DNA from: Gammaproteobacteria bacterium
GTDB taxonomy: Bacteria; Pseudomonadota; Gammaproteobacteria; UBA6429; Thiohalophilaceae
Reading direction: 5' to 3'
Assembly: GCA_003233255.1 (NCBI GenBank)
Contig: QILH01000109.1
Coordinates: 1-15,406 of the forward strand
Length of the DNA: 15,406 nucleotides
Part shown: one piece after another, positions 7,101 through 13,617 of the stretch
Layout: each line of letters opens with the position of its first letter
Numbering within the stretch: position 1 is the stretch's first letter
Position numbers and translations under genes: made by a program
The notes under the pieces: generated by a model
What the model saw: only the letters and a program-made list of their open reading frames with translations
Told to the model about the DNA's origin: nothing
The model's database searches: none

Positions 7101-7661
7101 ATCTTTAAAGCACCATCAGCCCGTCCGCCTAGCCGTGAAGAAGCTGAAAAATTATTGCAACAAGCTGAAGTGCAATTAGCCAGGCAGTCACGTAATGAAT
7201 TGCCCTCATTTGATCTGGATTATGCGGACGAGGAGTCCGATGAGTTAGTGATCGATCAGGAATCCGAATTCAGCGATTCAATTTTACTTGAACTGGATAA
7301 CATAACCGCCAATTCGGCGCCCGCTCCGAAACCCCGGTCTTCCGTCGAAGACGATCATTTTGGCCCCATCAAGGACGCGGTTGCCGATAGTGGCAAACAT
7401 GGCCGTAAACGTAGCTCACTCATTGCCCTGGCGGCAAGTGTGGTCGTCATGGTGACTATCAGCGTGGTCGCCATCACCCAACCAACCTATCTCGAAGTCG
7501 AACAAGTTGCCACCGTATCGGAGCAACAACAACCTACACGAGGTTTAGCGGCCATTCGAGCACGTACGGGGAATAATAAAACCATCCTGGAAGATAAAAT
7601 AAAATCTGAAGCCGAAGATGACTTTAACAAGATGTTATCGAAATGGCGCAAACAGAAATAA
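4101..7661 (+). CDS. CNBD-CNBD-rhodanese-coiled-coil protein with C-terminal membrane anchor
   Basis: This 1186-residue protein has several readable parts. Residues 28-135 are a degenerate cyclic-nucleotide-binding fold (PGRVVFRQGEKDS is kept, but the phosphate cassette is lost). Residues 157-278 are a second CNBD with an intact cassette: GDGFGEEAL, then NGKRNATV, with Arg245 at the phosphate-contact position. Residues 283-368 are a rhodanese domain (LLDVRTNKEF, IVYCNDSSQSRAAAFLL, LKGGL) with the catalytic Cys334. A Pro/Ala/Thr linker leads to a coiled coil from about 395 to 970, rich in Ala, Glu, Arg and Gln, including imperfect repeats of about 27 residues (I-R-Q-x-[TA]-I pattern). An acidic region follows, then a membrane helix (about 1106-1128) and a basic tail of 58 residues. 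The bulk should be cytoplasmic. It likely senses a cyclic nucleotide; the role is unknown. The start is uncertain: GTG 4125 has a better ribosome site (GGAGGG, 4109-4114), and ATG 4149 is also possible. Confidence 0.9.
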   Translation: MSLEGPYSVLKYGDREMSGAREYLQVKFLRTLEPLGSLSIDKLEEIANKSRVEELPPGRVVFRQGEKDSRSTYLLSGSLELQVTGNPRTEVLKAKTADSRYPIAQEWPRPSTCRCKTNVVLLHIDSDLLEILLSNDPSGTYEVTEIGVHEDPESDWMLKFLQSPAFLQLPTANIQAILVKLEEVPVKAGDVIIKQGSVDDYYYIVKLGKCSVSRRPAPKTDEIRLAILGPGDGFGEEALITNGKRNATVTAKETGVLMRLGKADFHELLVTPMLREIDHTTMMSKVKAGAALLDVRTNKEFNNNGIQGAQNIPLSMMRIKSKDLNSTREHIVYCNDSSQSRAAAFLLAQQSLDVFVLKGGLSKQNKPFSPVTTAKTSSPATPTAPVAIENTKPAPSTVALPELNDKAYTEHKQHAEQSAKKASNAESNRKLVGNKTDKLHEQSNALLAQADRLANKTAIAEQERQKTQAEIDALKQEALEQREKILASAKNEVAKGKELARQQELETNKIREEAELARRRAEEELAKIKAESQSVEQKQSELDAELKRAEIEKQQAERAADVARLMAQQEAETVRAEAEAVKQKAFKEAEHIRSELEARKTKMLAEEKRHQETALNEARRKAELSVAEASKAAEEARRQASLEAEAIRRQALKEAESIRMQMEREKQSAAEQAARYKAEEELKRQEIEQERQKTLESARIQAETEAEVIRQKAIQEAQIQAREEARRNAEVEAQEIRQKTIKQAHQEAREEAHRLAEAEARDMRQQTLQQLKLEREQAIRVAELEAEAIRKQTIEEVSRKAMETAQLEADAIRRAAIEEASRLRAEMEETRQLVESEAARARSRIEQESAELLANQETARTESAREAAVMAAQKVERRAFELEAEQEARQQSLQLEEQRIAEQQARIAAQVEQQRQAEQQRQVEARRLQQANDQARRQSDQRSLKAQQMAKSLRTKLDKHESALQEDDYNTNMGRGLKLAKAKLHVVKDKTILEGEEDIFIFKAPSARPPSREEAEKLLQQAEVQLARQSRNELPSFDLDYADEESDELVIDQESEFSDSILLELDNITANSAPAPKPRSSVEDDHFGPIKDAVADSGKHGRKRSSLIALAASVVVMVTISVVAITQPTYLEVEQVATVSEQQQPTRGLAAIRARTGNNKTILEDKIKSEAEDDFNKMLSKWRKQK

Positions 7662-7689
7662 TAACGGCACCGTAAAAAACAGCAAAATT

Positions 7690-8136
7690 CTAGCGTAGAT
7701 TAATTATCGCAGAACTCTCACCCTGGTTGCTTTTCACATATTGAAAAATCACCGCCTTTAACGGGCAGTCGTCTTTATCGGTAATCACGACTGTCCAGCG
7801 GCCCAACATCGACTTATCCAGTTTATTGAATGAAAACACGCGCCAACGAGGCCCTTGCACCCGAAATACCTTTTCTTTTACCACTCGGCCTTCATACTCC
7901 CAACGATGCTTAACGGTCTGTCCTTGCAGATGACGTAAATCGCTGAAGAAATAGAGTTGCGCGAATTTATTTTCCAGAATAAGAACTCGATCAATGGGTT
8001 CTCGATCATCAATTTGTGTGGTAAACATGGCTCTCGCAATCTGGCCGCTCATCGGCTCACAAACACTGCCCTCAACCTGGGCTGACAAGGCCATAGTTAG
8101 ACCAAAACATAGCAAGAATAATCTGGAAGTTGGCAT
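7690..8136 (-). CDS. DUF2914-family secreted protein
   Basis: From the ATG at 8136 the protein has 148 residues with a signal peptide (MPTSRLFLLCFGLTMALSA, cleavage near residue 20) and then a DUF2914-like domain. The pattern LYFFSDLRHLQGQTVKHRWE, then VQGPRWRVFSFNKLD and LGRWTVVITDKD, fits that family, which is a beta-rich periplasmic domain of unknown function. An in-frame GTG at 8184 would add 16 residues in front of the signal peptide; I prefer 8136 because the signal peptide is then normal, though neither has a clear ribosome site. It is the last gene of a probable three-gene minus-strand operon (NERD, TerB, DUF2914). It converges with the large CNBD gene, 28 bases away, with no convincing terminator between them. 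Confidence 0.8.
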   Translation of the reverse strand: MPTSRLFLLCFGLTMALSAQVEGSVCEPMSGQIARAMFTTQIDDREPIDRVLILENKFAQLYFFSDLRHLQGQTVKHRWEYEGRVVKEKVFRVQGPRWRVFSFNKLDKSMLGRWTVVITDKDDCPLKAVIFQYVKSNQGESSAIINLR

Positions 8137-8186
8137 CGCGTGGTTTATCTCAAAAATTCCTAAAAAGCTAGCTGTTTGCAACACTA

Positions 8187-8642
8187 CTAAGTATACCTGT
8201 TTTCAGCTCGAAGTCTTGCCTGAATAAAATCACCATGGCTTATATACAGCAACTCGGCAACCTTACGGATCAGATGCTCCTCATACTTATCCTTGTTTTC
8301 GTCGGCCAGCGCAATACACCACATCGCAAAAATGATATTTCTTTTTAATGTTTGATCTTTGCGTTTATTTATAATGCTCGTTATTTCCTGCAAAGATACC
8401 AGCTTATCCTGTCTTTCTCTGGCAAGTTGCAATAAGGTCTCAGACTGTTCAGAAGATATATGAAATAGTTCCTGTAGCGAACTTACCAGCTGCTGAATTT
8501 CATCTTCGTCAACGTGATGGTCAGCCATCATGGCTTCAACGAGTAAAACAGCCGCCGCATGCTGGATAATATCATCGTTCAAAGCATCATCGGCATTCAC
8601 CTCACCGAGCGATTCAAAAAATATTTTAAGCTTGATCAACAT
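8187..8642 (-). CDS. TerB-like protein (tellurite-resistance TerB fold)
   Basis: This is a helical protein of 151 residues. The core pattern AAAVLLVEAMMADHHVDEDE, followed by a second acidic loop with ALADENKDKYEEHLIRKVA, is the duplicated TerB arrangement, in which the Asp/Glu clusters bind metal. TerB-like domains occur in cytoplasmic complexes linked to membrane stress, tellurite resistance and phage resistance, but they are common and no specific role can be assigned here. The ATG at 8642 is preferred over the adjacent GTG at 8645 because the AGGA of TGAGGA lies at good spacing. The TGA of that motif is the stop codon of the upstream NERD gene, so the two are translationally coupled. Confidence 0.85.
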   Translation of the reverse strand: MLIKLKIFFESLGEVNADDALNDDIIQHAAAVLLVEAMMADHHVDEDEIQQLVSSLQELFHISSEQSETLLQLARERQDKLVSLQEITSIINKRKDQTLKRNIIFAMWCIALADENKDKYEEHLIRKVAELLYISHGDFIQARLRAENRYT

Positions 8643-8651
8643 CACTATTCC

Positions 8652-9347
8652 TCATAATACTCTACCTAAATACCAGACCGAGAAGGCAATTGCAGCCAGC
8701 GCACTTAACGCCCCCAACAGTAGCCGTCGTTTATCCCCCTGCTGAAATAAAATAGATTGTTTCATATTTGACGCAGGCTCAGTCTGGCTCAATAAATTTT
8801 TCCATTGGCTTTGAATAGCGGGCATAACCACTTTATTTTTTTGTTGCTCCGCGATGTTTTTTAGATCCGTAAAATCACACACATCCTCAGGTTTACCCTT
8901 TGGAAACCGACTGCCTTTGGCAAACACAACCAATCGAGCAATGGGAGTATCCGGCATAACAGCTTGCAGTGCCTGTAAATCTGTTTCCTGTTGATGCAAT
9001 GGATTGGGAAATTTGTAACTACGATGGCCCACGACCTGAGTCCATTGATCGATTTTCTCTGCAGCGAATATATTGCCGCGAAAAGGTTTTATGGTCACTA
9101 ATAATAACCCATCTGCCTGTAAAATAAGTTGTTCAATGTAGATCACATCTCCCAGACCATCGGGAATATAAATATTTCTCAATTTTTGCAAGCCAATCCG
9201 TTTTAACAAACGACTCAGGCTCCAATGCGCCAACAGTTGTTGCATTGGTGACCAGCTGAAAAACAGCACCAGCGCAATCAGTACCGCCAGTACAACCCCC
9301 GGTATAACGGGATGCTGGTTATTGAAAAATTCGTTTATAAATTCCAT
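8652..9347 (-). CDS. Membrane protein with degenerate NERD (nuclease-related) domain
   Basis: This 231-residue protein has an N-terminal membrane helix (about 16-32), a NERD-type domain (about 57-145) and a C-terminal membrane helix (about 207-230). The NERD pattern is clear: IYIEQLILQADGLLLVTIKP with FRGNIF next, then KFPNPLHQQ, and LVVFAKGSRFP closing the domain. However, in the nuclease-like motif the usual Glu of E-x-K is Thr85 (Lys87 is kept), and the upstream Asp is Glu72. The domain may therefore have lost hydrolytic activity and serve in binding. It is first in a tight operon: its stop overlaps the ribosome binding site of the TerB gene. It is divergent from the unknown gene at 9472, with a 124-base shared upstream region. 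Confidence 0.8.
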   Translation of the reverse strand: MEFINEFFNNQHPVIPGVVLAVLIALVLFFSWSPMQQLLAHWSLSRLLKRIGLQKLRNIYIPDGLGDVIYIEQLILQADGLLLVTIKPFRGNIFAAEKIDQWTQVVGHRSYKFPNPLHQQETDLQALQAVMPDTPIARLVVFAKGSRFPKGKPEDVCDFTDLKNIAEQQKNKVVMPAIQSQWKNLLSQTEPASNMKQSILFQQGDKRRLLLGALSALAAIAFSVWYLGRVL

Positions 9348-9471
9348 ATCGATTCTAAGTATTAATAGCTCATGTTGTTCTTACAATTTGTCACAAACTT
9401 GTTCATATCTTGTGCTTATTTGAGATATTATGCTGTGATTCGGTAAATACAACCATGCTAGAATCGAGAGC
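9348..9471. promoter_or_regulatory. Divergent promoter region between NERD operon and unknown helical protein
   Basis: This 124-base AT-rich stretch must hold promoters for both directions. TTGTTC at 9399-9404 with GAGATA at 9422-9427 (17-base spacing) is a weak plus-strand candidate. TATTAT at 9426-9431 has no fitting -35. No operator is recognisable. Confidence 0.3.
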
Positions 9472-9897
9472 ATGGATCAAGTCGCAATTGATAAAAAAGT
9501 AGAACAAGCCGAAAATATTGTACAGACCTATGGTGAGTTACTTGCCCGCCTGAAACATGTCAATACGGCTCTGTCGGCATCGTTGTTGCCTGCGAGTAAA
9601 GATGAAATTAAACAATCTATTCAAACCCTGATCTGGGAACTGAGTGATGTCAGCGATGAGGCTCGCAAGGAGGCCCTGAATGGCCTGGTACAGGCTTACG
9701 TCTATTTAGAGCAATTCTTACCGGATGATAAGGTTGAAGTGCTTGCCCGTGGTCAGGCGGCCATCCAGTCTGCGGATCCCGAACACGAAGACTGGCTCTA
9801 TGCCGATGAAGCCAATAACATCGTTACCCAGATCAAAGTGGCGATGGAAAATGCGGTCGAGGATATGCGCATTTACATAGAACCTGGACACAAATAA
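9472..9897 (+). CDS. Hypothetical helical protein
   Basis: This 141-residue cytoplasmic protein is predicted to be mostly alpha-helical from its amphipathic, Glu/Ala/Leu-rich sequence. It has no signal peptide, membrane segment or Cys. Notable stretches are VQTYGELLARLKHVNTALSA near the start and a C-terminal helix, NIVTQIKVAMENAVEDMRIY. The start ATG is preceded by GAGAG at good spacing. I do not recognise a family. It is transcribed away from the NERD-TerB operon and converges with the small lipoprotein gene (25 bases apart), so it is probably monocistronic. It resembles small regulatory or partner-binding helical proteins, but nothing in the sequence fixes a role. Confidence 0.7.
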   Translation: MDQVAIDKKVEQAENIVQTYGELLARLKHVNTALSASLLPASKDEIKQSIQTLIWELSDVSDEARKEALNGLVQAYVYLEQFLPDDKVEVLARGQAAIQSADPEHEDWLYADEANNIVTQIKVAMENAVEDMRIYIEPGHK

Positions 9898-9922
9898 TCC
9901 TGTCGACTCACAATATGATACC

Positions 9923-10237
9923 TCAATGATGATGAATCAGTGTATACACAATCCCTTCTAGAACCGTTCTAACAACGAGATAGACAAAGATATCAACGCC
10001 GTTAAAGTGCGCCCCGTGACGACGCACATTCCTGGCCGATTCAGGCGGTGAATAAACCCTGCACCGACTTTTGACCGATTCATTGACATAGTATCGGTCA
10101 CAATCATTCTGCTGGAATTGAGCCGTAGATTTTGATGGACTGGATTGCGGTTCGGGTGATCTCGGCTGATGAGCACAACCTGAGAAAAATAAGCCTATAA
10201 GCAGAATAACCGGAATGGATTTAATTGACAGTCGCAT
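9923..10237 (-). CDS. Small predicted lipoprotein
   Basis: From the ATG at 10237 this is a 104-residue protein. The N-terminus MRLSIKSIPVILLIGLFFSGC has a basic n-region, a hydrophobic core and a Cys21 preceded by FSG, acceptable as a lipobox though position -3 is Phe rather than Leu. The mature part begins with a Pro/Ser/Gln-rich linker, contains two further Cys (NDCDRYY and KSRCRVY) that could form a disulfide, and ends with a hydrophobic segment (DIFVYLVVRTVLEGIVYTLI) and three His. A TTG at 10258 would add seven residues but is a poorer start. It lies downstream of the FHA-cyclase in the same direction and may share its transcript. No family recognised. Confidence 0.65.
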   Translation of the reverse strand: MRLSIKSIPVILLIGLFFSGCAHQPRSPEPQSSPSKSTAQFQQNDCDRYYVNESVKSRCRVYSPPESARNVRRHGAHFNGVDIFVYLVVRTVLEGIVYTLIHHH

Positions 10238-10289
10238 TACGGCATAGTAGCCAAGCAAACTGAACCTGTACTGAATACACTAATGCCCG

Positions 10290-11246
10290 TTATTTTTTCT
10301 TTTTCGCATCGGTTTTCATTTTTTTAATCAGCTTCGGCAAAACATCAAAATCAATCGCAAAGATTCGCACCGGATCACGCTTGCCCTTGACCCTGATTTT
10401 CTGTTCCTGATCTTTCCAGTATTCTTTGGGGAAATGTCGATAAGCCGATTCACTTAAAACGATATCCTTGCCCAGCATTTTGGTCGCACTTTCCAGTCGA
10501 AAGGCAACATTAACCGCATCGCCCATGGCCGAATTGTCGACGCCGGTAGAAACGGATGCCGCGCCGGTGTTAATTCCAACGCCAATATGCAATTTTTCAG
10601 TTAGTTCGGTGAAATCTTTATTTAACTGTTCGGTCACTTCGCTGATGCGTACCGCCGCCTGAAGTGCGCTGACAATGGTAGAGACTTCATCTTCGTCGGC
10701 TTCCCAGCGCGCAAAGACACAATCGCCAATAAATTTGTCGACTATCCCGTTTTCTTTCAAAATGACATCGCTAACCTGATTAAACCAGGTGTTCATCATT
10801 CGGGTTAACGAACGAATTGGGATTTGTTCTGACATTGAAGTAAAGCCACGAATATCGGCCACAATGATGGTGATTTTTTTGATCTCCGGGGTGTCATGAA
10901 CAATGGTGTCTTCCATCACCATGGTGTCTTCTTCGGCCTGTACCGTCACCTCCTGTTCAAACAGAAAATCAATCCCTCCAATGGTAATCTTGTCGCCATG
11001 TTTTAACAGTTTGGGCATGGTGACACGCTGTTGGTTAACATAACTGCCATTGGAGCTACCACCATCAATCAGATAATAATCACCATGGCCGATACGCCGA
11101 ATCATGGCGTGATTTCGAGATACCATCAAATCCGCCAGAACAATATCACTGTTCTTGTCACGCCCAACGGTCAGCACCGTCTTGCATGGAATAATTTTAT
11201 CAAAGTCTTCTGCTGTGTAACTTAACGAGGCCGACACTTGATTCAC
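10290..11246 (-). CDS. FHA domain-class III adenylate cyclase
   Basis: This 318-residue soluble enzyme is predicted to make cAMP from ATP. The FHA domain (about 22-98) keeps its phosphothreonine-binding residues: GRD (Gly28, Arg29), SRNH (Ser43, Arg44, His46) and SSNGSYVN (Asn66). A linker (about 100-120) follows, then the cyclase domain (about 122-300). The two metal-binding Asp are Asp131 (VADIRGFTSMSE) and Asp175 (DKFIGDCV). The adenine-specifying Lys is Lys171, and the transition-state Asn246 and Arg250 are in MGDAVNVAFRLES. The partner purine-selecting position, usually Asp or Thr, is Ser239. The C-terminus is Lys-rich (KKKK). The start is GTG; there is no upstream in-frame ATG and no strong ribosome site. 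FHA-cyclase fusions suggest control by a Ser/Thr kinase, but none is in the window. Confidence 0.93.
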   Translation of the reverse strand: MNQVSASLSYTAEDFDKIIPCKTVLTVGRDKNSDIVLADLMVSRNHAMIRRIGHGDYYLIDGGSSNGSYVNQQRVTMPKLLKHGDKITIGGIDFLFEQEVTVQAEEDTMVMEDTIVHDTPEIKKITIIVADIRGFTSMSEQIPIRSLTRMMNTWFNQVSDVILKENGIVDKFIGDCVFARWEADEDEVSTIVSALQAAVRISEVTEQLNKDFTELTEKLHIGVGINTGAASVSTGVDNSAMGDAVNVAFRLESATKMLGKDIVLSESAYRHFPKEYWKDQEQKIRVKGKRDPVRIFAIDFDVLPKLIKKMKTDAKKKK

Positions 11247-11416
11247 CTGATGGTTACTAAAACACGTTTTATTATTATTATGTCGATAATACCAACGAAT
11301 ACTACGTTACCTGTAATTAACGACACGTACCTGCTTATTAGCGTTCATTATTAGAAAAATTAAAGTCAAACTATTTAATAGCGAGCACTAAATTACTCAA
11401 CCTTACTAATAATATA

Positions 11417-12103
11417 CTATGCGCATTGTTCAACAATACCTTTATTGGCTGTGGTGCGATTAACTGAACGCAGAAGTTTCACGGTGTTAGCGGCGCGCAT
11501 ACCGCACAGGATAATCTCATAATCCCTGGACTCCGAACCCGCTGGATCCCGCTCAAAATCCGTTATTTCGCCATAGTGTGCTTTTACGTAATCGTCTATC
11601 GCCTGCTCGTTTTTCGGTTTAGCAATGAATTCAGAGACGGTTTTGGCGATTCTAAATAACCAGGCCTGGGCAAAGACATTGCCCTGTCGTAGCCGCTCAC
11701 TATTGTCATCAAGCCCCAGATCATCCATATACAGGCGTCGACTGCGGCGCAGTTGGCGATACAGAACGGTAAAGGTATAGGCGGAAATAGCGGCGCTGCA
11801 ATCGACCCCGATGAAGCGAAATACAGGGCGTTCCTCATCTTTGCGAGAGATATAGGCCCGGCACTCAAAGGCCTGGGCAATCAGTTCAGAGAGCGCGACA
11901 GCCCAATAAGGCGGGTTAAAATAGCCCCCACTGTGTGCTGAGGCCTCCTGGATCTCGCTGCTGCGTACATCCTCTTCCTTAATCTCGTACTTGCGCATTA
12001 AAGCCTGCGCCTGGCGCAAAGCGGCTGCGGCCTCATTTGGGTTTCCCGATTCAGAGAGGCGCAAACACTTATGAATTTTGTCAATTATTTTTAATCTATC
12101 CAT
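11417..12103 (-). CDS. DUF2786-family protein
   Basis: This 228-residue protein has an N-terminal DUF2786 motif (about 1-42: KIHKCLRLSESGNPNEAAAA, RQAQALMRKYEI), a helical segment of unknown function found in phage and bacterial proteins. The remainder matches the C-terminal region that commonly accompanies it, including ALSELIAQAFECRAY, RFIGVDCSAAISAYTF, RQLRRSRRLY and a closing GMRAANTVKLLRSVN. No membrane segment or signal is seen. The biochemical function is not known. It stands alone between the cyclase (170-base gap) and nadA (divergent), and its start has no clear ribosome binding site. Confidence 0.78.
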   Translation of the reverse strand: MDRLKIIDKIHKCLRLSESGNPNEAAAALRQAQALMRKYEIKEEDVRSSEIQEASAHSGGYFNPPYWAVALSELIAQAFECRAYISRKDEERPVFRFIGVDCSAAISAYTFTVLYRQLRRSRRLYMDDLGLDDNSERLRQGNVFAQAWLFRIAKTVSEFIAKPKNEQAIDDYVKAHYGEITDFERDPAGSESRDYEIILCGMRAANTVKLLRSVNRTTANKGIVEQCA

Positions 12104-12149
12104 GCTTATTTGTCGTAAAAAGCCACTTATGGTTCGATTTAAAAAGAAT

Positions 12150-12168
12150 TTGCCTGTTTAATAGGCAA
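12150..12168. repeat. Inverted repeat TTGCCT-N7-AGGCAA between DUF2786 gene and nadA
   Basis: A perfect 6-bp stem with a 7-base loop lies 47 bases upstream of the DUF2786 start and 220 bases before nadA. Read on the minus strand it is followed by ATTCTTTTT, resembling a weak terminator in the DUF2786 leader; read as DNA it could be an operator half-site pair. Neither use is proven. Confidence 0.3.
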
Positions 12169-12330
12169 TTACTCAATATCACTCTATCAGAATATGCTCC
12201 AGGTTCCTACGCCAAGTGTGTGTATTTATTATAATTTTACAAATTTTACCTAGATAAATTAGTGCCTTTTAACCTGATTATAATAACAAGCGTGTATATC
12301 CCAAATGTGAACTATGCCTCACTGCCTATA

Positions 12331-12360
12331 TTGATTAGTCTAACAATACAGATTGATAAT
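12331..12360 (+). promoter_or_regulatory. Predicted sigma70 promoter of nadA
   Basis: TTGATT (12331-12336) and GATAAT (12355-12360) are separated by 18 bases, matching the -35 and -10 consensus at four and five of six positions. The predicted start is about 12367, giving a leader of about 23 bases before the GTG start of nadA. No NadR-type operator (TGTTTA-N6-TAAACA) is visible. Confidence 0.45.
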
Positions 12361-12389
12361 TAAGCCCGCTCATATATGGTATTTACACC

Positions 12390-13469
12390 GTGAATAACAT
12401 CGCCACACCTCCTGAGGTTCGACATGACGAGATTCGTCAGATGGCCGAAGATGTCCATCTACCCGCGCCACTCTCTGAGTCTAGGCGCAATGACCTGTTC
12501 ACGGAAGCCAGCCAGCAGCTAAAGTCGAATAATGCGGTACTGGTCGCACACTATTACACCGATGCCCACCTGCAACGCCTGGCTGAAGAAAGCGGTGGTT
12601 TTGTCTCCGATTCTCTGGATATGGCTCGTTTTGGCCATGAACACCCCGCTTCGACTCTGGTCGTCGCAGGTGTGCGTTTTATGGGGGAAACCGCCAAAAT
12701 CCTGAATCCGGAGAAACAGATCTTAATGCCTGAACTCGCTGCCGAGTGCTCGCTGGATCTGAGTTGCCCCAGCGATGAATTTGCTCAATTCTGCGACGCC
12801 CATCCAGATCGCACTGTAGTGGTCTATGCCAATACCAGTGCAGCCGTCAAAGCGCGGGCCGACTGGGTCGTCACCTCAAGCATCGCCGCCGAAGTGGTTG
12901 CTCACTTACATCAACAGGGTAAAAAGATCATCTGGGCACCGGATAAATATCTCGGCGATTACGTACAGACCATCACCGGCGCCGACCTGCTGATGTGGCA
13001 AGGCAGCTGTGTGGTGCATGAAAAATTCAAGGCCCATGCCCTGTCGAATTTAATGAGTAAACACCCCGAAGCCGCCGTGTTGGTTCATCCTGAATCCCCG
13101 GCTGACATCATAGAACTCGCCGACGAGGTCGGCTCAACGACCGCATTAATCAAGGCCGCCGAACGACTCGACAACCCAAGTTTCATCGTCGCGACGGATA
13201 ATGGTATTTTTTATAAAATGCAACAGGTCGCGCCGAATAAAACCTTTTACGAAGCCCCCAATGCTGGCATCAGCGCCACCTGTGAAAGCTGTGCGCATTG
13301 TCCGTGGATGGCGATGAACACTCTGGAAAGTCTTATTCATTGTCTGAAGGCAAATGATCGCAGTGCCTACGAAGTGCATGTGGATCCAGCCATTTCCGAA
13401 CAGGCGATGGTATCATTGCGACGCATGATGGATTTTTCTGCGGCAACGCGGAACCATATTGCCCGTTAA
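12390..13469 (+). CDS. nadA: Quinolinate synthase NadA
   Basis: This 359-residue [4Fe-4S] enzyme condenses iminoaspartate with dihydroxyacetone phosphate to give quinolinate in de novo NAD synthesis. The cluster-binding Cys are visible: Cys120 (AAECSLDLSCP), Cys207 (QGSCVVHEKF), and the CxxCxxC-type motif CESCAHC, whose last Cys (304) aligns with E. coli C297. Other signatures are VAHYYTDAHLQRLAE, VVAGVRFMGETAKILNP, YANTSAAVKARADWVVTSS, WAPDKYLGDYV and HPESP. The length is normal for the family. The start is GTG with a weak ribosome site. NadB and NadC are not adjacent, so nadA is probably monocistronic. No clear terminator was found after it. Confidence 0.97.
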   Translation: MNNIATPPEVRHDEIRQMAEDVHLPAPLSESRRNDLFTEASQQLKSNNAVLVAHYYTDAHLQRLAEESGGFVSDSLDMARFGHEHPASTLVVAGVRFMGETAKILNPEKQILMPELAAECSLDLSCPSDEFAQFCDAHPDRTVVVYANTSAAVKARADWVVTSSIAAEVVAHLHQQGKKIIWAPDKYLGDYVQTITGADLLMWQGSCVVHEKFKAHALSNLMSKHPEAAVLVHPESPADIIELADEVGSTTALIKAAERLDNPSFIVATDNGIFYKMQQVAPNKTFYEAPNAGISATCESCAHCPWMAMNTLESLIHCLKANDRSAYEVHVDPAISEQAMVSLRRMMDFSAATRNHIAR

Positions 13470-13617
13470 ATCTTTGCCTTTTGCTGGCTTGATTCTTTCA
13501 TAATATCAGTTATTTGCTATATATTGATTAATAACAGCAGATATATCACCTTTTTTGAAGCACAGTATTCACTTACCAATGCCTCTCCTGAATTTATACA
13601 ATCGAATGCATGCCCTG

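Noticed and set aside
7662..7689. ACGGCACCGT followed by an A run between the convergent genes, as a terminator
   Set aside because: The stem has only four pairs with a two-base loop and there is no T run on the plus strand; on the minus strand the T run precedes the stem.
12306..12323. CRP-like TGTGA...TCACT upstream of nadA
   Set aside because: The half-sites are 8 bases apart instead of 6 and the second is imperfect.
13500..13560. GTTATT/AATAAC inverted repeat and later T run after nadA as a terminator
   Set aside because: The stem is AT-only with a 15-base loop, and the T run is too far downstream.
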